Assembly (NCBI GenBank): GCA_002327865.1
Contig: DCUQ01000031.1
Location: forward strand, 1 to 52,250
Direction of reading: 5' to 3'
Length of the DNA stretch: 52,250 bases
From: Syntrophaceae bacterium UBA2210
GTDB taxonomy: Bacteria > Desulfobacterota > Syntrophia > Syntrophales > UBA2210
Part shown: piece by piece, positions 32,768 to 42,881 of the stretch
Layout: every line of letters begins with the position of its first letter
Numbering within the stretch: the stretch's first letter is position 1
Translations under genes and position numbers: made by a program
Notes under the pieces: model-generated
Database searches by the model: none
Told to the model about the DNA's origin: nothing
What the model saw: only the letters and a program-made list of their open reading frames with translations

Positions 32768-32808
32768 TCCGCCTGAGACAGCGGGGGACGTGTTTACTGT
32801 TTATTTCA
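32768..32808. repeat. Possible decayed half copy of the 110-bp repeat
   Basis: CTCCGCCTGAGACAGCGGGG followed by ACGTGTTTACTG resembles the second hairpin and tail of the 110-bp repeat (CCCCGCCTCAAGCAGCGGGG, then ATGTGCTCGCTG). The likeness is partial and could be chance. Confidence 0.4.
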
Positions 32809-32827
32809 AAACGGAAGGTACGGGAAA

Positions 32828-33526
32828 ATGATAATGCTAAAAAAAGATCTCATTACCAGACATCCTCTTGGTGTACAGGTAGACGAAACGGATATTATCT
32901 CAACGGGTGAATTCGGCGCTGTTCTTTCACGGGCCGGCGTCGGGAAAACCGCTCTCCTCGTTCAGCTTGCCCTCAACGCCATGTTGAGAAACCGGAACGT
33001 TCTTCACATAAGCATGAATGATCCGGTCGACAAGATAACACTTTGGTACGAGGAACTGTTCAAACACCTGGCAGAGCGTCACGCTGTCGAAGATGCGAGC
33101 AAACTCTTTGAGTCATTGCTGCCCCACAGATTTATCATGACTTTCAGGGTAGACACCTTCAGTGTGCCGAAGCTTCGGGAAAGACTGGCGGATCTCACCG
33201 GACAGGATATATTTCACCCTTATATGCTGATTGTCGACGGGCTCAAATTTGACGATTCTGCAAGGGAATCCCTTGAAGATCTGAAGAAACTTGCCGAGGA
33301 GCAATCACTGCTGGCGTGGTTCAGTGTGCATACCCATCGTCACGAGGAAACCTCCCCGGACAATATGCCGGTGCCGTTTCTCTACGTAGAAGATCTGTTC
33401 GATGTAGCGATACAACTCCAGCCCACGGGAACGGATATTCGCATAAAGCCGTTGAAATGGCTGTCGCAAGTGGAAGCAGACCTGTCCCCGCTGGTCCTGG
33501 ATGCGTCCAGTATGCTTATAAAGTAG
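32828..33526 (+). CDS. RecA/KaiC-like P-loop ATPase of unknown function
   Basis: This 232-residue protein has a Walker A-like SRAGVGKTALL (S34 to T41), with serine in place of the first glycine. Walker B follows at YMLIVDGLKF (D137) and a final strand at QPTGTDIRIKPLKW. The overall RecA/KaiC order is seen: P-loop, VLHISMNDPVDKITLWY, Walker B and a KaiC-like Arg/His pair (VHTHRHEE). It lacks any DNA-binding or recombinase region and is shorter than RadA or KaiC. Similar stand-alone proteins occur in deltaproteobacteria with no known role. It starts 77 bp after EF-G on the same strand and is likely cotranscribed with it. ATG 32834 is an alternative start. Confidence 0.75.
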   Translation: MIMLKKDLITRHPLGVQVDETDIISTGEFGAVLSRAGVGKTALLVQLALNAMLRNRNVLHISMNDPVDKITLWYEELFKHLAERHAVEDASKLFESLLPHRFIMTFRVDTFSVPKLRERLADLTGQDIFHPYMLIVDGLKFDDSARESLEDLKKLAEEQSLLAWFSVHTHRHEETSPDNMPVPFLYVEDLFDVAIQLQPTGTDIRIKPLKWLSQVEADLSPLVLDASSMLIK

Positions 33527-33616
33527 AGATTTTCTCTGCTCATGATAAGATAACGGGAAATCCTCACGCTTATGAGTTCAACGGCGGAAGCCGGATCAGC
33601 GCTTCCATCGGATATT

Positions 33617-33643
33617 GCCGGACCCTGCCGGCGTACGTTTTTT
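33617..33643 (+). terminator. Weak Rho-independent terminator after the ATPase
   Basis: GCCGG (33617-33621) pairs with CCGGC (33628-33632), followed by GTACG and six T. The short stem makes it only moderately convincing. It would separate the EF-G/ATPase transcript from the aconitase operon. Confidence 0.5.
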
Positions 33644-33661
33644 AATTATAGTCTCGTCTCT

Positions 33662-33681
33662 TTACCGGTAACTGCCGGTAA
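33662..33681. promoter_or_regulatory. Inverted repeat upstream of aconitase
   Basis: TTACCGG-TAACTG-CCGGTAA is a perfect 7-bp inverted repeat 158 bp before the aconitase start. It could be an operator site. The rest of 33527-33838 shows no supported gene. Confidence 0.4.
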
Positions 33682-33838
33682 TAATCCCGAATATTTCCGT
33701 ATCTCTTTCCCCATGAGAATGGGTGACATTTTTCAGAATGGATGGGCTGGAACATGCGGAATTGCCAAACTTTAGCTTGAAATAATCGCACTGGTTGTAT
33801 AACGTGACCAACTTACCGTTTTATTGTGGAGGACGCGT

Positions 33839-35773
33839 ATGGGGAAATCCATAACCCGTAAAATAATAGAAAATCATCTGGTATCGGGAAGTTGTATTCC
33901 AGGCTCTGAGATAGGAATAAAAATAAATCAGACTCTGACTCAGGATGCCACGGGAACCATGGCATATCTTCAGTTCGAATCCATGAATATCCCGAAGGTG
34001 AAGACCGAACTGTCGGTAAGTTATATAGACCATAACACCATACAGATCGGATTTGAAAATGCCGACGACCATCTTTACCTGCGTGACATAGCTGAGAAAT
34101 ATGGGATTCTTCTCTCAAGGGCCGGAAACGGTATCTGCCACCAGGTTCATCTCGAAAGATTCGGCATACCGGGGAAAACTCTTCTGGGTTCCGACAGCCA
34201 TACGCCTACGGCAGGAGGACTCGGGATGATGGCAATCGGCGCAGGAGGACTGGATGTCGCCATCGCGATGGGGGGCGGAGCATTTTATATGACCTGTCCA
34301 CGGGTAATCAGGATCAACCTGACCGGGAAACTTTCTCCCTGGGTGTCTGCAAAAGACGTCATTCTGAAAGTTCTTGAGATATTCACCACAAAGGGAAACG
34401 TGGGGTGCGTTTTTGAATATGGAGGAGACGGATTGTCCTCTTTGACCGTAACGGAAAGGGCGACAATAGCCAATATGGGAGCGGAATGCGGCGTCACTAC
34501 CTCAATATTTCCCAGTGATGAGATGACCCTGTCATTCCTGGAATCCCAGCATAGAGAAAATGACTGGTCGGAGTTAAAGGCTGATATAGATGCCGAATAT
34601 GAACGTGTTATCGATATAGACCTGTCGGAAATCGTTCCGCTCGCCGCGGCACCGCACAGCCCGGAAAATATTCGCACAGTAAGAGATATGGAAGGAATAA
34701 AAGTTGACCAGGTTTGTCTAGGGAGCTGTACAAATTCATCATATAAAGACCTGGCAACGGTAGCCCGGATACTGAGTGGAAGAGTTACGCATCCAGGGGT
34801 GAGTTTCGTCATCGCTCCCGGATCACGGCAGGTGCTGGAAAATCTTTCGAGAGACGGATATCTCGCGGAACTTTTGTCGGCGGGTGCCAGAATCGCCGAA
34901 TGCGCTTGCGGCTTCTGCATAGGAAACAGCCAGAGTCCTCCCTCGGGCGGGGTATCTCTCAGGACATCCAACAGAAACTTTTCGGGAAGATCCGGAACGG
35001 CGGACGCCGATGTTTATCTCGTCAGTCCGGAAACGGCGGCGGCGGCGGTCATAACGGGCGTAATTACAGACCCGAGGGATATGGGGATTGAATATCCACT
35101 GGTTAGTGTTCCCGATCATTTCGTTGTCGACGACAGGATGATACTGTTCCCTGAAGATGCACGGAGCGCGTCATCGATCCGGGTACGCAGAGGCCCCAAT
35201 ATCGGTGCTCCTCCCGAACATTTCCCCATGCCTGAAACCATATCCGGCGAAGTCATCATAAAAGTGGCCGACCGGATTACAACGGACCATATAATGCCCG
35301 CCGGTTCCAGGATGAAATACCGCTCGAATATACCCGAATACGCGAAATTCGTTTTCGAGGGATTGGACAATACCTTTCATGAAAGGGCGCTCAAGGTAAA
35401 AGGCTCAGGAAAACACAACATCATTATTGCGGGTCTCTCTTACGGCCAGGGATCATCGAGGGAACACGCCGCAATCTGCCCGCAGTACCTGGGGGTAAGA
35501 GCGGTAATCGCCAAGTCGTTCGAGAGAATCCACGCGGCGAACCTGATCAATTTCGGGATTATTCCACTGACTTTCAAAGATAACGCCGCATACGACGCTA
35601 TAAACCGGGGAGACATGATAGAATTGCCCGATATCAGAAAGATAATAGAGTCGGGCAAAACTATTATTGTAAAAAACACAACAAAGGGATTTGAATTCGA
35701 GGCCTTGTGTGATCTTTCCGACAGGCAGAGGATGATTCTTCTCGCGGGTGGAGCGCTCGCGGCCCAGAGATAA
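33839..35773 (+). CDS. Aconitate hydratase
   Basis: A 644-residue aconitase of the mitochondrial-like short type, interconverting citrate and isocitrate. Cluster cysteines are C297 (CLGSCTNSS), C357 and C360 (ACGFCIGN). Substrate-binding segments include GSDSHTPTAGGLGMMAIGAG and, in the swivel domain, GLSYGQGSSREHAA and IHAANLINFGIIPL. The domain order (three N-terminal domains, then swivel) is normal. The proposed ATG 33839 has GGAGG just upstream, while the TTG-initiated reading five codons earlier would place that ribosome-binding site inside the gene. It heads an operon with isocitrate dehydrogenase. Confidence 0.94.
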   Translation: MGKSITRKIIENHLVSGSCIPGSEIGIKINQTLTQDATGTMAYLQFESMNIPKVKTELSVSYIDHNTIQIGFENADDHLYLRDIAEKYGILLSRAGNGICHQVHLERFGIPGKTLLGSDSHTPTAGGLGMMAIGAGGLDVAIAMGGGAFYMTCPRVIRINLTGKLSPWVSAKDVILKVLEIFTTKGNVGCVFEYGGDGLSSLTVTERATIANMGAECGVTTSIFPSDEMTLSFLESQHRENDWSELKADIDAEYERVIDIDLSEIVPLAAAPHSPENIRTVRDMEGIKVDQVCLGSCTNSSYKDLATVARILSGRVTHPGVSFVIAPGSRQVLENLSRDGYLAELLSAGARIAECACGFCIGNSQSPPSGGVSLRTSNRNFSGRSGTADADVYLVSPETAAAAVITGVITDPRDMGIEYPLVSVPDHFVVDDRMILFPEDARSASSIRVRRGPNIGAPPEHFPMPETISGEVIIKVADRITTDHIMPAGSRMKYRSNIPEYAKFVFEGLDNTFHERALKVKGSGKHNIIIAGLSYGQGSSREHAAICPQYLGVRAVIAKSFERIHAANLINFGIIPLTFKDNAAYDAINRGDMIELPDIRKIIESGKTIIVKNTTKGFEFEALCDLSDRQRMILLAGGALAAQR

Positions 35774-35842
35774 CAGATTCCGGGGGAAATACCGGAGAAC
35801 AAGATATCGAATTAACATAATATTGCAGACGGAGAAAGAATA

Positions 35843-37063
35843 GTGACGGAAAAGATACACGTAAAGACACCGGTCGTCGAGATGGACGGCGACGAAATGA
35901 CAAGGATCATGTGGGGAATGATAAAGGACAAGTTGCTCTTTCCCTTTCTGGATATGGATATAAAGTACTATGATCTGCACATAAAAAACCGCGATATAAC
36001 AGATGACCGGGTCACATTCGACTCCGCGAACGCTATCATGGAATATGGCGTGGGGATAAAGTGCGCGACAATAACACCGAATGCCGACCGCGTTAAAGAA
36101 TATGACCTGAAAAAGATGTGGAAGAGCCCCAACGGCACGATACGGTCGATGCTGGACGGGACGGTGTTCAGAAAACCGATATTCGTTAAAAATATCAAGC
36201 CTTCCGTCTCCACATGGAAGAAACCGATTATTATTGGACGACACGCGTATGGCGATGTATACGACAATGTCGAAATAGCCGTCCCGGGACCGGGGAAAGC
36301 ATCTATCATCTTTACGCCGTCCGGTGAAGGGAAAATCGAAGAAAAAACAATCCACGAGTTTACGGGCCCGGGGATTATACAGGGTATCCATAATACGAAC
36401 GAGTCCATGCTGAATTTTGCCAGAGCCTGTTTTACCTTTGCACTCGATCAGAAGACAGACCTCTGGTTCAGCGTCAAAGACACCATATCGAAGACTTACG
36501 ATGCCCGTTTCAGAGATATATTTCAACAGGAGTACGAGGAAAACTGGGACAACGAGTTCAGGAAGGCGGGTATAGAATACTTTTTCACCCTGATCGACGA
36601 TGCGGTAGCCAGGGTAATACGCTCGGAAGGCGGCATGCTGTGGGCACTCAAAAATTACGACGGCGATGTCATGTCAGACATGGTCGCCACGGCATACGGA
36701 AGTCTCGCAATGATGACCTCTGTACTGGTTTCACCGAAAGGGTATTACGAGTATGAAGCGGCCCACGGGACGGTACAGAAACATTATTATAAACACCTGA
36801 ACAATGAAGAAACCTCGACGAACTCCATGGCACTTATCTTCGCCTGGTCGGGGGGACTGCGGAAGCGGGGCGAACTCGACGGGACGGACAGACTAGTGAC
36901 ATTTGCCGACAAGCTGGAGGAAGCTGCCCTGGAAACAGTAGAATCGGGCATTATGACCGGAGACCTTCTGCTCGTCGCTGAAAAAGCCGCATATAATAAA
37001 AAGGTCAATACCATACAGTTCATAGAAGCCATCGAAAAACGACTGCATGAAAAATTACAGTGA
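35843..37063 (+). CDS. icd: Isocitrate dehydrogenase (NADP+), type II
   Basis: The 406-residue protein belongs to the eukaryotic-like subfamily of homodimeric isocitrate dehydrogenases. It opens [20 protein letters not shown] and has the substrate motif [19 protein letters not shown] and [20 protein letters not shown] for metal/isocitrate binding, plus [12 protein letters not shown]. It oxidatively decarboxylates isocitrate to 2-oxoglutarate. GTG 35843 is the start, with GGAGAAAG upstream. It follows aconitase by 69 bp and overlaps the rlmN start by 17 bp, so the three genes are probably one transcript. Confidence 0.94.
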   Translation: MTEKIHVKTPVVEMDGDEMTRIMWGMIKDKLLFPFLDMDIKYYDLHIKNRDITDDRVTFDSANAIMEYGVGIKCATITPNADRVKEYDLKKMWKSPNGTIRSMLDGTVFRKPIFVKNIKPSVSTWKKPIIIGRHAYGDVYDNVEIAVPGPGKASIIFTPSGEGKIEEKTIHEFTGPGIIQGIHNTNESMLNFARACFTFALDQKTDLWFSVKDTISKTYDARFRDIFQQEYEENWDNEFRKAGIEYFFTLIDDAVARVIRSEGGMLWALKNYDGDVMSDMVATAYGSLAMMTSVLVSPKGYYEYEAAHGTVQKHYYKHLNNEETSTNSMALIFAWSGGLRKRGELDGTDRLVTFADKLEEAALETVESGIMTGDLLLVAEKAAYNKKVNTIQFIEAIEKRLHEKLQ

Positions 37064-38090
37064 CAAACCGGATCTGAGCGGCATGACCCTCGAAGAGATC
37101 GAGGCGTTTATCGCGCACCTTGGAAAGGAGAAATACCGGGCTCGGCAGATTATGAAATGGATCCACCAGTCCGGGGTTTCCTCCTTTGATGAGATGACCG
37201 ATCTCTCAAAGGTTTTCAGGAAAGAAATCGAGGCGATGGCCCGTACAACCTCCATTCCGATAGAAGAGATACAGGAATCGAGGGACGGAACGAAAAAAGT
37301 CCTCTTCAGGCTGGAAGACAACAACTTCATAGAAAGCGTACTAATTCGCGAAAAGAACCACTGGACCCAGTGTGTGTCCACACAGGCCGGGTGCGCGATG
37401 GCATGCAGTTTCTGTCTGACCGGCAGATACGGTCTCAAGAGAAACCTCACCCCCGCGGAAATCGTCGGACAGATAACAGCCCTTCGCCACAACACACCCG
37501 AGGGCGATAACATCAAGAGCATCGTGATGATGGGGATGGGAGAGCCTCTCGCCAACTATGAAAACACATTGAAAGCGATCAAGATTATCACCTCCGATAT
37601 CGGGCCCGGTGTTTCAAAAAGAAAAATAACTGTTTCCACATGTGGAATAACACCAATGATACGCAGGCTGGGTAACGATGCTTCAGTTAATCTTGCGGTG
37701 TCGTTGAACGCCCCCGATGATGAACGGCGAACGGCCCTGATGCCCGTTAACAGGAAGTATCCTCTCAGGGAACTCATCGATGCCTGCCGGGAATACCCCA
37801 TGCCGAGGAGAAGAATGATAACGTTCGAATATATCCTGATAGATGGCATCAACGATTCTGAGGACGACGCACGGATGCTCGTATCGCTCCTGAAAGGGGT
37901 GCATTGTAAATTAAATCTCATCCCCTTTAACGAATTCCCGGAATCAGACTTCAAACGACCGTCAGATAAAAAAATACGGGCTTTTCAGAATATACTCGTA
38001 AAGAACCATTACACTACCATGGTCCGCCCGAGCAAGGGGAACGACATACTGGCCGCATGCGGACAGCTAAGCGGCCGCGCACACGGATAA
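37047..38090 (+). CDS. rlmN: 23S rRNA (adenine2503-C2)-methyltransferase / tRNA A37 methyltransferase
   Basis: The 347-residue radical SAM enzyme methylates A2503 of 23S rRNA and A37 of some tRNAs. The 4Fe-4S motif is C116/C120/C123 (GCAMACSFC). The two catalytic cysteines fit C109 (QCVSTQAG) and C338 (AACGQLSG), as in E. coli C118 and C355. The N-terminal helical domain ([13 protein letters not shown], then [12 protein letters not shown]) binds RNA. It starts inside the end of icd (17-bp overlap), an unusual operon partner for a TCA enzyme. Confidence 0.95.
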   Translation: MKNYSDKPDLSGMTLEEIEAFIAHLGKEKYRARQIMKWIHQSGVSSFDEMTDLSKVFRKEIEAMARTTSIPIEEIQESRDGTKKVLFRLEDNNFIESVLIREKNHWTQCVSTQAGCAMACSFCLTGRYGLKRNLTPAEIVGQITALRHNTPEGDNIKSIVMMGMGEPLANYENTLKAIKIITSDIGPGVSKRKITVSTCGITPMIRRLGNDASVNLAVSLNAPDDERRTALMPVNRKYPLRELIDACREYPMPRRRMITFEYILIDGINDSEDDARMLVSLLKGVHCKLNLIPFNEFPESDFKRPSDKKIRAFQNILVKNHYTTMVRPSKGNDILAACGQLSGRAHG

Positions 38091-38219
38091 TGCTCCGAAT
38101 GCCTGCCGTATGCGCCCTATGCTTTTCATGAAAAATCACAATTAAATAAGGACAAAAAATATTTTAAGTGATAATGTAACTTCGAAACTCTTTGAACCTG
38201 GAGCATGGGAGACTTTTTC

Positions 38220-38872
38220 ATGGGTAAAAAAAGGGTTGTTATCGCTGAAGATCATACGATACTCCGGGAAGGATTGCGGGCTCTTCTCTCTTCGACTCCG
38301 AATCTCGAAGTCATAGGTGAGGCGGAGAATGGTCGCGCCGCTGTCCAATGCGTTCAAAATATGGAACCCGACCTCGTATTGATGGACCTCTCCATGCCGA
38401 AGACGTGCGGCATGGATGCCATCAGGGAAATCAAGAAACAATTCCCTGATACGAAGATCCTGACGTTGACCATTCACGACGAAGACGAATACATCCTGGC
38501 GGCCCTTCAGGCCGGAACTGATGGGTATGTTTTGAAAGATGCCACGCGGGGTGAATTAATAATGGCGATAGAAACAGTTCTGGCTGGAAAAACATATCTC
38601 AGCCCCGGAGTTTCCGAAAAGGTAATAAATGGGTACTTGGAAGGGAAAAAACTTTCAAGAAAAATTCGGCATGGGATGCCGTCACTCACCGCGAGCAAGA
38701 GATACTGAAGCTGATTGCTGAAGGACATAAGAACAAAGAGATTGCCGATTACCTGTGCATCAGCGTAAAAACCGTAGAGAAGCATCGAGCCAATCTCATG
38801 AGAAAGTTAGATCTGCACTCCGCCCCAGCCCTGACAACCTTTGCCGTAAAGAAGGGATTGATCGCCGGGTAG
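38220..38872 (+). pseudogene. NarL-family response regulator with frameshift between receiver and HTH
   Basis: The first frame gives a complete receiver (phospho-acceptor D56 in VLMDLSMPK, K at GYVLKDAT) and ends at 38708 after random residues. A LuxR-type HTH in the -1 frame starts around 38660 (WDAVTHREQEILKLIAEGHK, then EIADYLCISVKTVEKHRANL) and ends at TAG 38870-38872. The junction is a run of five A at 38660-38664; one more A would give a single 217-residue regulator. It may be a recent mutation, a sequencing error or slippage. ATG 38220 has GGAG 8 nt upstream. It is tail to tail with the kinase at 38876, 3 bp apart. Confidence 0.82.
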
Positions 38873-38875
38873 CGG

Positions 38876-41308
38876 TTACTTCCCGACACACCACGACGAT
38901 AAAATGGTAGTTCCCTTACCCCGTATGGACCTGACAACAAAAGACCCACCTGAAAGTTCCGTCCGTTCTTTCATGTTAAAAGAACCCAGCTTTCTTTTGA
39001 AACTGTCTCCGTAGAAAACATCCTCTGTGTTAAACCCCTTGCCGTTATCTTTGACTGATAGTTCTATAGAATCTTTCGCTTTATTCAGAGAAACGTAAAC
39101 GAGATGTGCCTTGCTGTGTCTGGCAACGTTATTTAAAGCTTCCTGTAAGACCCTGTATATCACTATCTTTAAAGAGTCAGGCACTTCTTCCTCTCGAACG
39201 TTAATCCGTTGCTTAATGTGAATGCCCGAATAAATAATCTGAAATTCCCTGCAAAGCCGGGAAATGGCAGCCAGAATCCCCAGATCATCCAGGATGGATG
39301 GCCATAGGTCCGCACAGATTCTTCGGGTTTCTTCAATCCCATCTTGCGCTATAAAAATAAGAGCCCTTGCCTTTTCAACGTCGACGTAAGGCGTCGCAGT
39401 ATCCCCGTCTGTTGAACTTACAATGTTTTCCACACCAAACTTGATAGTTGTCAAGATCTGTCCGATGCTGTCGTGGAGTTCCTGAGCGATGCGTCTTCTG
39501 TCATCTTCACGGACTGTTAACAGTCTGGAAGAAAGGACCCGAAGTTGTCTTCTCGACTCAAGCAGCGCATCCTCCGCCCGTTTTCGATCGGTAATGTCAC
39601 GCGTAACCCCCAGAATTTCCACAGGTCGGCCCTGTGGATCCCGGAGAAATGTCATTTTGACCTCGACCCAGATTATGGAGCCGTCCTTACAAATATGCTC
39701 AAGCTCCAGCGCCCGCACTCGTGAAAGGTCCTTTTGCATCTCCCTTTCCCTATCCATTTCCTTCACATAAGCCTTATTAGCGATATCTAAAGAGGCGGGG
39801 GTTAAGATCATATCTACCGACTGTCCCATAACTTCTTCAGCACTGTAGCCCAGCAAGGATGTAACTGAAGGACTTACGTAGGTATACCGAAGGTTCATGT
39901 CTACGGTCCAGATTATATCTGATATATTATCGGCAATAAGACGGTACTTTTTCTCGCTTTCCTGCAGCGCCCTGTCCACGCGCTTGTGCTCGGTCATATC
40001 TAAAAATGATGCCACGCTCTTTTTCGTTCCGGGGATTATGTCCACGGTTCCAAAGATAACCTTACTATCGCCGTTCTTGTCAGTGAGCTTGAACTCATAG
40101 CTCCTTGGAGCAGCATTGGGATCAAGCCTTCTCAGGTAATGGTACTCCGTCAATCTTTTTAAATCATCTTCCACAACAAATTCTGTCCACCTTTTCCTGC
40201 CTTCCACCTCTTCTTTGGAATAGCCGGACAGTTTTTCAAATTCCCTGTTCACCAGGGAGATTGTCTTGTCTTCCTCGATGATTACTGTCGCGGTGCCGGT
40301 TGTTTCAAAGACGGTTCGATACCTGTCTTCAGATTCCCGCAGCATCTCCTCAGCCTGCCTGCGATCTCCTATCTCTTTTATTAATTGTTTGTTTTTCGCT
40401 AACAGCTCAGATGTTCGTTCTCTTACACGTCGTTCCAGCATGGCATGAGATTCCTGTAAAGCCTCTTCTGCCTGCTTTTGTTCGGTAATGTCCCTTCCCA
40501 CTGACTGATACTCTATGAATTTTCCTTTATTATTAAATATCGCTCTATCAATCCATTGCTGCCAGACGATCTCACCGTCAGGAAAAATGACCCGATGTTC
40601 AACAGTGGCAACAGGGTGTTCTTGAGTAAGCGATGACAGACTATTTTCTACCAACACACGATCTTCTTCCAGGATCAGGGGCATAAAACTGTAACCGATC
40701 AACTCCTCTCTTTTCTTCCCGAAATAATGACAATAAGCATCATTTACAAAGGTAAGTACTCCCCCGACAGAAAAGCGGCAGATCAATTCGGTCTGATCTT
40801 CTACGATATGACGATAGCATGCCTCGCTCTTCTTCAGCGCATCTTCGATCAGTTTTCGCTTTGTGATATCCAGAGTGATCTCAATCCCACCTATTACATT
40901 GCCATTGGAGTCTAGAATCGGAGAACCCTTTATGGACCAAAATCTCCCATCCGGTGTTGTCTTCTCTAACTCCTGGTGCCGGCCCGTTTTCATGGCCTTC
41001 AAAACAGGGCAGTTCGGACAGGGATCGGTACGTTGTGCCCATATCTCATAGCAATGGCGTCCCACAAGTTCTTCAAATGTCAAACCTACTGATTCACATG
41101 CCGCACGATTTGTCCATAATATCACCATGTCTGTATTTTGGTATACTATGTGTTCCATCAAGCTGTCTAGAATTGTCCTGCTTGACAAAGCAAAGGGGCC
41201 TTCTGCTTCCCTATGCCCGACTTCTGAAAATTTCACTTCAGCGAACCACTGGCGTAATGCAACCAGTTCATTTATTAGCTGCTCTCTGGTTTTTTCCTTA
41301 TCTTTCAT
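38876..41308 (-). CDS. Four-PAS sensor histidine kinase (HisKA_3)
   Basis: The 810-residue cytoplasmic kinase has four PAS domains at about 45-165, 170-295, 335-450 and 460-585. The boundaries are marked by GGIEITLDITKRKLIEDALK, SVGRDITEQKQAEEAL, DMTEHKRVDRALQ and GVTRDITDRKRAEDALL. PAS 1 contains CPNCPVLKAM, a possible metal/redox site. HisKA_3 has H612 (RRIAQELHDSIGQILTTIK). The HATPase has LQEALNNVARHSKA and DNGKGF. No membrane segment is visible. It converges on the frameshifted regulator, its probable partner. The upstream start region 41309-41430 also borders the transposase remnant. Confidence 0.92.
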   Translation of the reverse strand: MKDKEKTREQLINELVALRQWFAEVKFSEVGHREAEGPFALSSRTILDSLMEHIVYQNTDMVILWTNRAACESVGLTFEELVGRHCYEIWAQRTDPCPNCPVLKAMKTGRHQELEKTTPDGRFWSIKGSPILDSNGNVIGGIEITLDITKRKLIEDALKKSEACYRHIVEDQTELICRFSVGGVLTFVNDAYCHYFGKKREELIGYSFMPLILEEDRVLVENSLSSLTQEHPVATVEHRVIFPDGEIVWQQWIDRAIFNNKGKFIEYQSVGRDITEQKQAEEALQESHAMLERRVRERTSELLAKNKQLIKEIGDRRQAEEMLRESEDRYRTVFETTGTATVIIEEDKTISLVNREFEKLSGYSKEEVEGRKRWTEFVVEDDLKRLTEYHYLRRLDPNAAPRSYEFKLTDKNGDSKVIFGTVDIIPGTKKSVASFLDMTEHKRVDRALQESEKKYRLIADNISDIIWTVDMNLRYTYVSPSVTSLLGYSAEEVMGQSVDMILTPASLDIANKAYVKEMDREREMQKDLSRVRALELEHICKDGSIIWVEVKMTFLRDPQGRPVEILGVTRDITDRKRAEDALLESRRQLRVLSSRLLTVREDDRRRIAQELHDSIGQILTTIKFGVENIVSSTDGDTATPYVDVEKARALIFIAQDGIEETRRICADLWPSILDDLGILAAISRLCREFQIIYSGIHIKQRINVREEEVPDSLKIVIYRVLQEALNNVARHSKAHLVYVSLNKAKDSIELSVKDNGKGFNTEDVFYGDSFKRKLGSFNMKERTELSGGSFVVRSIRGKGTTILSSWCVGK

Positions 41309-41430
41309 TTTCTTATACTTCCAGCATAATGAAATTTATTGGCGGTTACGTTAGAATAGAAAAGCCGGGGTCTGATTTATGAATATCAAGACTTCGACTG
41401 ACAGTTATAGTATAGATTTACTATCATGTT

Positions 41431-42185
41431 ATGCGAGGTCTTACAATGACAGATGCCCAAAGAGATATCAGGAGGAAATTGATAGTTTTTGATCATGCCA
41501 AGGACACAAAGAATATTTCACCCACGTGCAGATATTTCGGCATTTCCCACGATACATTTTATCGATGGAAGAAAGCACTTGCTGAACGTGGAGAAGAGTG
41601 GGCCATAAACAACAAGCCGTGTCCCTGCAATATTGTTTTGCGTACACAACCACATATCTAGGAGAAAATTCTGTACCTGCGAAAGAAATATCATCTCGGC
41701 CAGATTCGCATTTCCTGGTACCTGGAACGATATCACGTCATCAAAATTTCATCAGCCGGCGTTTATCGGTTACTCAAGCGTAACAATATGAACCGACTAC
41801 CTCGCAATGCACGGAAACGTACTGTCCAGATAAAACGTTACGAGAAACAGGTACAACAGGGGCATCCTATTCAGGTTGGTGTCAAATTTCTCATCTTCCA
41901 GTCACAGGATAAGAAAAACGACGGTTTCGATATACGGCAGTGGACTATGCAACCCGGATACGCGCCCTGAAAATTTACCAACGGCATACCCCAAAGAACG
42001 CAATTGATTTTATCGATTATGTAATCAAAAAAATTTCTTTTAGAATCCATACCGTGTGCACATACAACGGTCATGAGTTACAGGCCAGTTTCACTGGCAT
42101 GTCGAAGATCAGGGCATTCTACATGTCTATATTAAAACACGCAGCCCAAACTTGAACGGTAAGGCCGAACGATCACACAGTCTGC
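41431..42185 (+). mobile_element. Decayed IS481-type transposase remnant
   Basis: The readable segments join into one transposase over three frames. The HTH part (PTCRYFGISHDTFYRWKKAL) ends at an in-frame TAG (41659-41661), then continues in the same frame with EKILYLRKKYHLGQIRISWY and MNRLPRNARKRTVQIKRYEK. A frameshift near 41900-41925 leads to VDYATRIRALKIYQRHTPKN (first catalytic Asp), HTVCTYNGHE (second catalytic Asp replaced by Tyr). Another near 42090 leads to FHWHVEDQGILHVYIKTRSP and NLNGKAERSH (catalytic Glu). It matches the IS481/IS3-like integrase core and is dead. No terminal inverted repeats were identified. From 42186 to 42460 nothing is recognised. Confidence 0.82.
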
Positions 42186-42460
42186 TTCCAGCTTTGCCCT
42201 CGCTTCCATCATCCCTTCCACCAATCACTAGAGCATTGGATAAAGAAGATTTGATTTCCCCCATAAAATATGGTGTTAATTTCCTGCATGTCGAGATATC
42301 ATACCTACGGCCCACTGTTTTTTCTCTCTTCATCTGTGTTTTAGCAAGCAATTTTTAGATGGCCTTAAGCAATACTCCAAATTGCGAACTTTCTTTTACA
42401 CCACTCAACTAATTGGTATAAAAACCAGATCAAGACTTTCAGGAACTATCTTGTATGTGT

Positions 42461-42769
42461 TTAAATAACAATTACCGAATTACTACAATCCCCATAAGGA
42501 GTTGGAATATATCTGTCAGCATTGGAAGCATTTTCCCACCTTGTCTTATCAATCAGGTAACGAAACTGATATTCTCTTCCCTGTTCGAGATCAATGGTTA
42601 AGATAAATGCGCCGTTTTTCAGTTTTTTCATAGGGGTAGCTTTGGTGTCCCAACTGTTAAATTCACCAACAATGTGAGCTGTAAGGGCAGATTTAAATAT
42701 TTCCCCAGGCAATCCGAATGTGACCTTACATACAGGTTTACTTTTAAGATATTGTTTTTTAATAATCAT
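42461..42769 (-). CDS. Glycogen-recognition (CBM48/AMPK-type) domain protein
   Basis: The whole 102-residue protein is a CBM48-like/isoamylase early-set domain: LTAHIVGEFNSWDTKATPM, LKNGAFILTIDLEQGREYQF and RYLIDKTRWENASNADRYIP. This is the beta-sandwich that binds alpha-glucans in glycogen-branching enzymes and AMPK beta. The domain stands alone, without catalytic part. It lies 184 bp downstream of glycogen synthase on the same strand, so it could target or regulate that enzyme at glycogen granules; that is inference from context. It is AT-rich and close to the IS remnant. Confidence 0.85.
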   Translation of the reverse strand: MIIKKQYLKSKPVCKVTFGLPGEIFKSALTAHIVGEFNSWDTKATPMKKLKNGAFILTIDLEQGREYQFRYLIDKTRWENASNADRYIPTPYGDCSNSVIVI

Positions 42770-42881
42770 GATATTCTCTCCTTTTTATTAGTTTATCCCG
42801 AAAAATGGGTCATAAAAACTTCTATATCCTTACGGATGTAAACCCTCCCCCGCCGGACCAACTTGTAAGACCTCTTTAAAA

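Noticed and set aside
35453..36526. 357-codon minus-strand frame
   Set aside because: Shadow of aconitase and isocitrate dehydrogenase, both secure on the plus strand.
38655..38670. Programmed -1 frameshift site in the response regulator
   Set aside because: The heptamer does not fit X XXY YYZ and no strong downstream stem was seen; kept as a possible mutation instead.
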